From an uncultured Parabacteroides sp. (GTDB lineage Bacteria > Bacteroidota > Bacteroidia > Bacteroidales > Tannerellaceae): DNA of 19,985 bases. The notes under the pieces are model-generated. The model saw nothing but the letters and a program-made list of their open reading frames with translations, searched no databases and was not told the origin of the DNA. Shown here one piece after another: positions 1 through 6,558 of the stretch; the stretch's first letter is position 1, and every line of letters starts with the position of its first letter. Where the stretch lies: the NCBI RefSeq assembly GCF_905196875.1, contig NZ_CAJJWO010000089.1:1-19985 (forward strand). The letters run 5' to 3'. A program made the position numbers and the translations under genes.

Positions 1-191
1 AAAAGAACGCTTTGCGTTCTCTAAAAGGCCTTCGGCGGGTGAGCGTCCGCGAAGGTGAAAGATGAAGCGTTAGGGAGGCTGCGCTGTTTGAGCGCAGCGA
101 GTTCGCAGACGACAGCGTAGTCTTTCACTGTAGCAGCGAAGCCGGTGTAGCCTTGAACTTTTGGTTACTTTTCTTTCAAGAGAAAAGTAAC
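1..191. repeat. GC-rich hairpin-packed intergenic element
   Basis: This stretch is visibly richer in G and C than the rest of the window and is full of self-complementary segments. I see a 7-bp stem at 4-10/14-20, a 10-bp stem with one bulged G at 29-39/46-55, an 8-bp stem at 78-85/91-98, a longer-range 8-bp pairing 55-62/121-128, and an 11-bp perfect stem at 164-174/181-191. No plausible protein is encoded; the open frame that runs through its end into the downstream gene is low-complexity and precedes a clear signal peptide. The density of stems suggests a dispersed intergenic repeat or a structured RNA, possibly the 3' end of an upstream transcript. Only one copy is in the window, so repeat status is an inference. 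Confidence 0.5.
164..191. other. 11-bp perfect hairpin, 6-nt loop
   Basis: The arms 164-174 (GTTACTTTTCT) and 181-191 (AGAAAAGTAAC) are exact reverse complements around the loop TTCAAG. It lies 36 bases before the start of the first rhamnosidase-like gene. There is no poly-T run after it on the plus strand, so it is not a classical intrinsic terminator. It may be the right end of the structured element at 1-191 or part of the leader of the downstream mRNA. Confidence 0.55.
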
Positions 192-227
192 ATTCATAAC
201 TGTCAAATATTAAGCCATTATAACACC

Positions 228-1991
228 ATGAAGCATATACTTTTGTTACTATTATCCATTCTCTCTACCCTGTCGGCCATCGCCGGGCAGCGGGATAGCC
301 GTATACGCGAATATCTTTCTCCCACACGTATCGTATGGCAACAACATAGCGAACTTATTCAGGATGCCGGTAATCTGCTTTTACCGGGTAACGGGCAAGC
401 CGGACTGGTGGATCATACTATATGCAAAATGACCGGTACAAAGGATAAACATCCCGCTATCCTGTTTGATTTCGGAAAGGAACTGCAAGGTGGCATCCAA
501 CTCGTAACAGGCGGTTTTCCGGATCATAAACCCATATCCGTTCGTATCCGCCTGGGAGAATCCGTTAGCGAGGCTATGTGTGAGATCGATGGAAAGAACG
601 GAGCAAGCAACGATCATGCCATGCGCGACTGTATCATTTCACTTCCCTGGATGGGAGTAATGGAAATAGGTAACTCTGGTTTCCGCTTTGCCCGGATCGA
701 TCTTCTCGACGACTCTACCGAACTGCATTTGAAAGAGGTACGTGCTATTTCCACTTATCGCGATATCTCCTACAAAGGATCATTCAGGAGTAGCGACGAC
801 CGTCTGAATAAGATCTGGCAGACCGGAGCTTACACTGTCCATCTGAATATGCAGGAATACCTGTGGGATGGCATCAAACGCGACCGCCTGGTCTGGTTGG
901 GAGATATGCATCCGGAAGTAATGACAATCAATTCCGTTTTCGGTTATAATGAGGTCGTCCCTAAAAGCCTTGACCTGATCCGTGAAGCAACTCCGATTCC
1001 TGACTGGATGAACGGTATCAGCGCTTATTCGATCTGGTGGTTACTGATTCAGCGCGACTGGTATTATTATCAGGGCGACAAGGCATATCTGAAAGAGCAA
1101 CAGCCTTATCTGAGTGGTCTGTTACGCCAGTTACTCTCGAAAGTAGATGCCGATGGGCATGAGAAACTGGATGGATGGCGTTTTCTGGACTGGCCTTCCA
1201 GTGAGAATCCCGAAGCGATCAATGCCGGTTTGCAGGCATTGGTTTTGCAAGCTATGAAAGCCGGTGACGAATTATGTACCGTACTGGGTGATGAAACCCT
1301 GGCTGCCGAATGCCGGGAAACAGCCAAAAGAATGATAAAGGTTGCCCCTCAGGTAACCAAAACATTGCTTAAGTCGAAAATAGCACCGGACGCACCGGGC
1401 TCCAAGCAGGCGGCTGCTTTATTAAGCCTTGCAGGATTGATGAAACCGGAAGAGGCCGACAAAAAATATCTTTCGGTAAACGGAGCACAAGGCTTTTCCA
1501 CTTTCTACGGTTATTATATGTTGCGTGCCATGGCGACTGCCGGCAACTATCAGGGCGCAATAGATGTGATCCGCCAGTATTGGGGAGCGATGATCGATCT
1601 GGGAGCTACTACTTTCTGGGAAGATTTTAATATGGCCTGGTTACCTGATGCGGCAGGTATCGATGAACTTGTTCCGGAAGGGAAGAAAGATATTCATGGC
1701 GATTATGGTGACTATTGCTATAAAGGCTTCCGGCATAGTTTGTGTCATGGCTGGGCTTCGGGACCGACCGCCTGGTTGAGTGAGTATGTGTTGGGCGTAC
1801 AGGTGGTGGAACCAGGTTGCCGTGTTGTTCGTATCACTCCGCATCTGGGAGATCTGGAATGGGTGGAAGGAACTTTCCCGACACCTGAAGGAATCATTAC
1901 TATCCGCCATGAAAAAGGGACGGACGGTAAGATAAAAAGCGATATAAAAGCTCCGACTGGTGTACAGGTAATCCTGGAAAATAATAAATAG
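228..1991 (+). CDS. Secreted GH78-like alpha-L-rhamnosidase family protein
   Basis: Glycoside hydrolase related to family GH78, predicted to act on rhamnose-type or similar deoxy-sugar linkages outside the cytoplasm. I start at 228 because it gives a signal peptide (MKHILLLLLSILSTLSAIAG); the longer in-frame start at 153 adds 25 unlikely residues from the upstream hairpin element. The mature protein has a beta-sandwich-like N-terminal part (ILFDFGKELQGGIQL), then an (alpha/alpha)6-type region with the signature WDGIKRDRLVWLGD at about residues 213-226, a WED motif (E465) as candidate catalytic base, and a C-terminal beta domain after SLCHGWASGPTAWL. At 587 residues it is shorter than many GH78 enzymes. 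In the signature the expected general-acid Glu is Asp219, so activity on rhamnose is not certain. It lies 24 bases before a second GH78-like gene and is probably co-transcribed with it. No convincing promoter was found upstream. Confidence 0.85.
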   Translation: MKHILLLLLSILSTLSAIAGQRDSRIREYLSPTRIVWQQHSELIQDAGNLLLPGNGQAGLVDHTICKMTGTKDKHPAILFDFGKELQGGIQLVTGGFPDHKPISVRIRLGESVSEAMCEIDGKNGASNDHAMRDCIISLPWMGVMEIGNSGFRFARIDLLDDSTELHLKEVRAISTYRDISYKGSFRSSDDRLNKIWQTGAYTVHLNMQEYLWDGIKRDRLVWLGDMHPEVMTINSVFGYNEVVPKSLDLIREATPIPDWMNGISAYSIWWLLIQRDWYYYQGDKAYLKEQQPYLSGLLRQLLSKVDADGHEKLDGWRFLDWPSSENPEAINAGLQALVLQAMKAGDELCTVLGDETLAAECRETAKRMIKVAPQVTKTLLKSKIAPDAPGSKQAAALLSLAGLMKPEEADKKYLSVNGAQGFSTFYGYYMLRAMATAGNYQGAIDVIRQYWGAMIDLGATTFWEDFNMAWLPDAAGIDELVPEGKKDIHGDYGDYCYKGFRHSLCHGWASGPTAWLSEYVLGVQVVEPGCRVVRITPHLGDLEWVEGTFPTPEGIITIRHEKGTDGKIKSDIKAPTGVQVILENNK

Positions 1992-2015
1992 TATATACCT
2001 TAAAATAGCAATGAG

Positions 2016-4217
2016 ATGAAAAAATATCTTCTGTTACTCGCATGTATCGGTATTTTCGCTTCAGCAGAGACAAAAACCGACTGGAAGGCACAATGGATCA
2101 ACACAGAACGATGTCAAAGTGCAAGCAACACCTGGTTAGCTTATCGTAAGACCGTATCTATAGACGAAGTACCGGCTACTCTGACTGCCCATATCGCTAC
2201 CGACAGTAAATATTGGCTGTGGATCAACGGGCGTATGGTAGTCTTCGAAGGAGGCCTGAAGCGTGGCCCTTCTCCCTATGATACCTATTATGATTCGGTG
2301 GAGATCGCTCCTTATCTTGTTTCAGGAGAGAACACCCTTGCTGTTTTGGTCTGGCATTTCGGGAAAAATGGTTTCAGCCATATCAACAGCGGAATGGCAG
2401 CTTTACTGTTTGAAGCCATTGCGCCCGGAGTAGAGATTGTTTCGGATAAGAGTTGGAAGTGTACGGTCTATGATGCTTATCAGAATACGGAAGCTCCATT
2501 TCCGAATTATCGCTTGTCGGAAAGCAATATCCGTTTTGATGCCCGGATAGCAATGGATGGTTGGAACCAGCCTGGTTTTAACGATGGTTTCCCCGGCGCA
2601 GAAATTGCATGTGTGGTAGGGAAGGCCCCATTGGGTAAATTGGTGGAACGTCCGATACCGATGTTTAAAGATTTTGGTTTGAAAGCCTATCCAAATATCC
2701 GGCAGTCGGCAAAGGGAGATACTTTGTTTTGCCGTCTGCCTTACAATTGTCAGTTCACACCTTATCTGAAAGTGGAAGCATCCGAAGGTAAGACTATCCA
2801 TATGCAGACAGATAATTACCTGGGAGGCGGTCCGGAAAATATCCGTGCCGAATACATCACCCGTAAAGGAGTACAGGAGTATGAAAGTTATGGATGGATA
2901 AGCGGCCACGAAATGTGGTACATTATCCCCGAAGGAGTAAAGATACTGGAAGTAAAATACCGTGAGACAGGATACGACACCGAGTTTGCCGGCTCTTTCC
3001 ACTGTAACGATCCTTTCCTGAATGAGTTGTGGAAACGTTCCGCACGTACATTATATATAACGATGCGTGATAACTATATGGACTGTCCCGAACGCGAGCG
3101 TGCCCAATGGTGGGGCGATGAGGTGAATGAACTGGGGGAAGCTTTCTACGCTCTTTCCACCTCTTCCCATCAGTTGGCAGTAAAAGGTATCCATGAATTG
3201 ATGAACTGGCAGCGTGCCGACGGTTCTCTGTTTGCTCCGGTTCCTGCCGGTAACTGGTCGAAGGAACTACCTTTACAGATCCTGGCCTCTGTCGGCTGGT
3301 ACGGTTTTTATACCCAATATTATTATAGTGGCGACAGTACTTTCATTCCGGCTATCTACGACCGTCTGCACCGTTATCTGCACGAAACCTGGCAGGTGGA
3401 CAAAAGCGGCCTGCCTATTGAACGTAGCGGAGAATGGAGTTGGGGCGACTGGGGTGAGCAGATCGACATGGGAGTACTGACCAATTGCTGGTACTATCTT
3501 GCACTGAAAGCCGAGAAAGAATTTGCTTTGCAACTCGGAAAGAAAGCCGATGCCGAAGAAATCAGCCGTATGATGTATAGCATAGAGAAATGCTTCAATA
3601 CGAAGTTCTGGACAGGAACAGCCTACCGTTCTCCCGGCTATCATGGTGAGAATGACGACCGGGCACAGGCAATGGCTGTCCTTTCCGGTTTGGCCCCGAA
3701 AGATAAATATCCTGCTATACTGACACTCCTGAAGAAAGAGTATCATGCAAGTCCGTATATGGAAAAATATGTACTGGAGGCTCTTTTCCATATAGGGGCT
3801 CCGGATGTTGCGTTGCAGCGTATGCGAGATCGTTATGCCGATATGTTAGGTTATAAGGAATACACGACCTTGTTTGAAGGTTGGGGAGTAGGAGTCGATG
3901 GTTTTGGTGGCGGAACGATCAATCATGCATGGAGTGGTGGTCCGTTAACACTACTCAGCCAGAAAGTCTGTGGCATAGAGCCGACTTCGCCTGGATTTAA
4001 AACTTTCCGGGTAAAGCCACAGATGGGTTCTTTGGCAGAAGCATCGGCTACGGTAGCGACTCATTATGGTGAAATCAAAGTAGATTTACGGAAATCGGGT
4101 CGTAATATTCTTATTGAAATTCAGGTACCCGAACAAACAACTGCAATAGTGATTTCGCCCAAAGGGAAAGCTTATAAAGTTGGCCCTGGTGCCCATAATT
4201 TAAAGTGTCCCTTTTAA
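2016..4217 (+). CDS. Secreted GH78 alpha-L-rhamnosidase
   Basis: Predicted alpha-L-rhamnosidase of family GH78, removing terminal L-rhamnose from glycans. The N-terminus is a signal peptide (MKKYLLLLACIGIFASA); Cys10 is too early for a convincing lipobox. Next comes the N-terminal beta domain typical of the family (DWKAQWI, then the WLWINGR region). The catalytic (alpha/alpha)6 part carries DCPERERAQWWGD at 356-368; by comparison with Bacillus RhaB, Asp356, Glu361 (general acid) and Asp368 are the sugar-binding and catalytic residues. LFEGWG with Glu621 is the likely base, and HAWSGGP leads into the C-terminal beta domain. Unlike its upstream neighbour, all expected acidic residues are present. 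ATG at 2016 is chosen because the ATG at 2011 meets a stop after two codons. The gene ends inside a hairpin terminator. Linkage specificity cannot be read from sequence. Confidence 0.88.
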   Translation: MKKYLLLLACIGIFASAETKTDWKAQWINTERCQSASNTWLAYRKTVSIDEVPATLTAHIATDSKYWLWINGRMVVFEGGLKRGPSPYDTYYDSVEIAPYLVSGENTLAVLVWHFGKNGFSHINSGMAALLFEAIAPGVEIVSDKSWKCTVYDAYQNTEAPFPNYRLSESNIRFDARIAMDGWNQPGFNDGFPGAEIACVVGKAPLGKLVERPIPMFKDFGLKAYPNIRQSAKGDTLFCRLPYNCQFTPYLKVEASEGKTIHMQTDNYLGGGPENIRAEYITRKGVQEYESYGWISGHEMWYIIPEGVKILEVKYRETGYDTEFAGSFHCNDPFLNELWKRSARTLYITMRDNYMDCPERERAQWWGDEVNELGEAFYALSTSSHQLAVKGIHELMNWQRADGSLFAPVPAGNWSKELPLQILASVGWYGFYTQYYYSGDSTFIPAIYDRLHRYLHETWQVDKSGLPIERSGEWSWGDWGEQIDMGVLTNCWYYLALKAEKEFALQLGKKADAEEISRMMYSIEKCFNTKFWTGTAYRSPGYHGENDDRAQAMAVLSGLAPKDKYPAILTLLKKEYHASPYMEKYVLEALFHIGAPDVALQRMRDRYADMLGYKEYTTLFEGWGVGVDGFGGGTINHAWSGGPLTLLSQKVCGIEPTSPGFKTFRVKPQMGSLAEASATVATHYGEIKVDLRKSGRNILIEIQVPEQTTAIVISPKGKAYKVGPGAHNLKCPF

Positions 4218-4232
4218 TACGGGCACTTTTTA
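4202..4232 (+). terminator. Intrinsic terminator overlapping rhamnosidase stop
   Basis: Stem AAAGTG-(T bulge)-CCC at 4202-4211 pairs with GGGCACTTT at 4221-4229, followed by a T-rich tail. The TAA stop of the second rhamnosidase-like gene (4215-4217) lies in the loop, so this ends that operon. Confidence 0.7.
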
Positions 4233-4267
4233 TAATAAAACTGACGAATAGATTTAAGATTTATATA

Positions 4268-4298
4268 TTGTTTGGTAGCCTCACATTATCTACTTTTG
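4268..4298 (+). promoter_or_regulatory. Bacteroidetes-type promoter of the nuclease gene
   Basis: TTG at 4268-4270, a 20-base spacer, then TACTTTTG at 4291-4298, matching the TAnnTTTG -7 consensus of the Bacteroidetes primary sigma factor. Transcription would start a few bases after 4298, giving a leader of only about 20 bases before ATG 4326. The -7 box falls in the loop of a perfect inverted repeat (4276-4318). Confidence 0.6.
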
Positions 4299-4318
4299 CC
4301 GGGGATAATGTGAGGCTA
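4276..4318. promoter_or_regulatory. 15-bp perfect inverted repeat enclosing a -7 box
   Basis: TAGCCTCACATTATC at 4276-4290 is the exact reverse complement of 4304-4318, with a 13-base loop holding TACTTTTG. The left arm fills most of the promoter spacer and the right arm covers the transcription start and leader, ending 7 bases before the nuclease ATG. This arrangement fits a DNA operator for a dimeric repressor. In read-through RNA from the rhamnosidase operon it would form a hairpin just upstream of the start codon. There is no T-run after it, so it is unlikely to be a terminator. Confidence 0.6.
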
Positions 4319-4325
4319 TTGGTCG

Positions 4326-5333
4326 ATGGTGAAAGGAAAAAGTAAAACAAAGTCGAAATCGAGGAAGAAGAAAAAACAGGTATCATCGTTTGTTCTGGGT
4401 GTCAAACGGGTATTTGTCGCTATTTCTATAATACTTGCCTGCCTGATAGGCATTTTATTTTTATATGATTATCTGTATCCTGTAACCGGAAAACAACCAG
4501 TTGTGAAGGAACAGCAAAAAACGGTTGCTAAAGAGCAGAAGAAGTCTGCAACTCCGAAAAAGCCGGTTCCTGAACAAAAGAAAAAAGACGAGCCATCCTC
4601 AATAAAGCCTTCCCGTCCCAAAACAACGACCTTCAAAATTCCTGCAAACGCAGAGATACCCAAGTTACAGGCTAAACGGTCTGAACAGGTGATTCGCCAT
4701 GAAGGTTATACCGTATCCTATAATTCTGATTACAAAATAGCAAACTGGGTTGCCTATGAATTGACTCCCGAAGAAGCAAAAAGTAAAAAGACGGAACGTT
4801 CGAACAAGTTCGTTCCCGATCCCTTGGTAAAAGGAGCTACTGCTACCAACGATGATTATACCCGTACGGGCTATGACCGTGGTCATCTGGCTCCGGCGGG
4901 TGACATGAAATGGTCGGCTAAAGCGATGCGCGAATCGTTTTATCTGAGTAATATTTGTCCGCAGAAGCCGGCGTTGAATCGTGGTATCTGGAAAGATCTG
5001 GAAGAATTAAGTCGGATGTGGGCGAACGATTACGGAGCTTTATTGATTGCTACCGGTCCTGTTATGACAGACGACATGAAGCGGATGGGAAAGAACAGGA
5101 TAGGAGTACCCGGTGCATTTTACAAAGTGATTTGTTATGTTTCAGGTGAAGAGTATAAGGCTATCGGATTTATTTTTGAGAACAGGGACTATAAGAAAAC
5201 AGCATTGAGATCCATGGCAATCCCTGTTGATAGCGTAGAAAAAGTAACGGGAATAGATTTCTTCCCGGCCGTTCCTGATGAACAGGAAAAAGTAATGGAA
5301 GCAAAAATAGACTGGGACAGTTGGTCCTTTTAA
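4326..5333 (+). CDS. Membrane-anchored DNA/RNA non-specific endonuclease
   Basis: Endonuclease of the DNA/RNA non-specific (Serratia nuclease, beta-beta-alpha metal) family, predicted to cut DNA and RNA without sequence preference outside the cytoplasm. A very basic N-terminus (residues 2-17, Lys-rich) precedes one membrane segment at about 29-47, then a Lys/Pro/Glu-rich low-complexity linker to about residue 110, then the catalytic domain. The active-site DRGH motif is at 184-187 with His187 as the expected general base; Asn218 in LNRGIW is the expected metal ligand, and Glu226 eight residues later matches the Asn119/Glu127 spacing in the Serratia enzyme. With positive residues before the helix the nuclease domain should face the periplasm. 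The gene stands alone, with its own promoter and short leader. Possible roles are nutrient scavenging of nucleic acids or defence; there is no immunity gene next to it. Confidence 0.9.
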   Translation: MVKGKSKTKSKSRKKKKQVSSFVLGVKRVFVAISIILACLIGILFLYDYLYPVTGKQPVVKEQQKTVAKEQKKSATPKKPVPEQKKKDEPSSIKPSRPKTTTFKIPANAEIPKLQAKRSEQVIRHEGYTVSYNSDYKIANWVAYELTPEEAKSKKTERSNKFVPDPLVKGATATNDDYTRTGYDRGHLAPAGDMKWSAKAMRESFYLSNICPQKPALNRGIWKDLEELSRMWANDYGALLIATGPVMTDDMKRMGKNRIGVPGAFYKVICYVSGEEYKAIGFIFENRDYKKTALRSMAIPVDSVEKVTGIDFFPAVPDEQEKVMEAKIDWDSWSF

Positions 5334-5408
5334 TTATGTACAAGCAAATGGTATTCCGCTGATAAAAAGGTAGGTAATATCCGAACAATTATAAAAAAAT
5401 GAATGTTG

Positions 5409-5436
5409 TAATACTATGACTTAACACATAGTATTA
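5409..5436. promoter_or_regulatory. 10-bp perfect palindrome upstream of RND operon
   Basis: TAATACTATG at 5409-5418 is the exact reverse complement of CATAGTATTA at 5427-5436, separated by 8 bases. It sits about 50-75 bases before the adaptor gene start, where a promoter would be expected. The nearest -7-like box is a poor match (TGACTTTG, 5439-5446). A palindrome in this position often is the operator of a local repressor, but no regulator gene is adjacent. The 149-base gap 5334-5482 shows nothing else I can name, and no clear terminator for the nuclease gene. Confidence 0.4.
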
Positions 5437-5482
5437 TATGACTTTGTATTAGCATATAATTAACAAATAACTAAATAAGTAA

Positions 5483-6547
5483 ATGCAAGTTATCATGAAT
5501 GGTAAATTGATTCCCGTTTTTGTATTGGCCGCATTGATGTCTTGTAGCCAACCGCCGGTAAAAGAGCAAGGTCCCCGTCCGGTTAAGCTGGCTGAAGTGA
5601 CATCTTTAAATGTGGTGGAAAAGTCGTTCAGTGGTGTAGTATCGCCTGACCAGTTCAGCGACCTGGCGTTTAAAATGTCCGGACCATTGATCTCCCTGAA
5701 CGTGGAAGAAGGACAAAAAGTTCGTACCGGACAAGTGGTGGCAGAAATGGATCCACAGGACTTTAAATGGGATTTTGAAGCGAAGAAAGCATCTTTTCAA
5801 ACTGCACAGGCTCAGTTGCAGCGTGCAGAAAGACTACTGGCGAAACAAGCTATCTCCCAACAGGAATATGAAACGACAAAAGCATCTTATTCCAATGCTC
5901 AGGCTGCATTCGAGAACTCTCAGAATACATTGGAGCAAACCAAACTTCGTGCTCCCTTCGACGGTTTTATCCAGAAAAAGTATGTAGAGAACTATCAGAA
6001 AGTACAGATGGGGCAGGGTATTGTCTGCCTGATCAACCCGAATAAGCTGCAAATCCAGTTTACGATGCCCGAAACGAACATTACCTATTTCTCGACTCCT
6101 TATTCGATCTATGTGGAGTTCGACAACTATAAGGGTGTACGTTTCAAAGCAAAAGTAAAAGAATATGTCGAAGCTTCTCCGGATGGTTCCGGCGTACCTG
6201 TATTCCTTTATATCGATGATCCTGAATTCGATCTTAATAAGTATAAAGTAGCAGTAGGTTTCTCTTGCCGTGTTGTACTGAATATCGAAAGCCAGAGCTT
6301 CAATGAAGGGGCTGTGTTAATACCCCTGTCCGCTATTGTTGCCGACGAAGCAAACAGCAGCAATAAGTTTGTATTTGTTTATAACCCGCAAAGCCAGCAG
6401 GTCGAACGCCGCAAGATTAGTGAAAAAGAACTGGTAGGTAAGGATCAGGTAGTCATATTGGAAGGACTGAAAGCCGGCGAACGTGTCGTTACTGCCGGAG
6501 CAACCCGCCTTGTAGACGGACAACAAGTAAAAGTATTAACAGATTAA
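5483..6547 (+). CDS. RND efflux periplasmic adaptor lipoprotein
   Basis: Membrane fusion (adaptor) subunit of a tripartite RND efflux pump, bridging the inner-membrane permease and the outer-membrane channel encoded just downstream. The N-terminus is a lipoprotein signal with lipobox LMSC (Cys21 from this start), so the mature protein should be lipid-anchored. Visible parts in order: a barrel-sandwich (lipoyl-like) half with VEEGQKVRTGQVVAEMDP, a long coiled-coil hairpin with Gln/Ala-rich heptads around residues 95-155, the return lipoyl half (LRAPFDGFIQKKYVENYQKVQMGQ), then beta-barrel and membrane-proximal domains to LVDGQQVKVL. An in-frame ATG at 5495 leaves MNGKLIPVFVLAALMSC and is an equally good start. 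The permease begins 11 bases after the stop, so the three genes form one operon. Substrate is unknown. Confidence 0.9.
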   Translation: MQVIMNGKLIPVFVLAALMSCSQPPVKEQGPRPVKLAEVTSLNVVEKSFSGVVSPDQFSDLAFKMSGPLISLNVEEGQKVRTGQVVAEMDPQDFKWDFEAKKASFQTAQAQLQRAERLLAKQAISQQEYETTKASYSNAQAAFENSQNTLEQTKLRAPFDGFIQKKYVENYQKVQMGQGIVCLINPNKLQIQFTMPETNITYFSTPYSIYVEFDNYKGVRFKAKVKEYVEASPDGSGVPVFLYIDDPEFDLNKYKVAVGFSCRVVLNIESQSFNEGAVLIPLSAIVADEANSSNKFVFVYNPQSQQVERRKISEKELVGKDQVVILEGLKAGERVVTAGATRLVDGQQVKVLTD

Positions 6548-6558
6548 GAAGATAAACA

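Noticed and set aside
153..227. N-terminal 25-residue extension of the first rhamnosidase-like protein
   Set aside because: It is read from the hairpin element and precedes a clear signal peptide starting at 228; a signal peptide buried behind 25 residues is unlikely.
1958..1976. Extra TGTACA box (GGTGTACAGGTAAT) inside the first rhamnosidase-like gene
   Set aside because: It is single, lies in coding sequence with ordinary codons for GVQVI, and lacks 22-bp partners.
2403..3002. 199-codon minus-strand open frame within the second rhamnosidase-like gene
   Set aside because: It is the antisense shadow of a well-supported gene, with no recognisable domain and random-looking composition.
3273..3791. 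172-codon minus-strand open frame
   Set aside because: Shadow of the rhamnosidase-like gene on the opposite strand, rich in Cys and Ile as expected from the reverse frame; no domain recognised.
4276..4318. Phase-variable invertible promoter
   Set aside because: The arms are separated by only 13 bases, much shorter than known Bacteroidales invertible promoter segments, and no recombinase gene is nearby.
4276..4318. Intrinsic terminator before the nuclease gene
   Set aside because: No T-run follows the right arm, and a better terminator already ends the upstream operon at 4202-4232.
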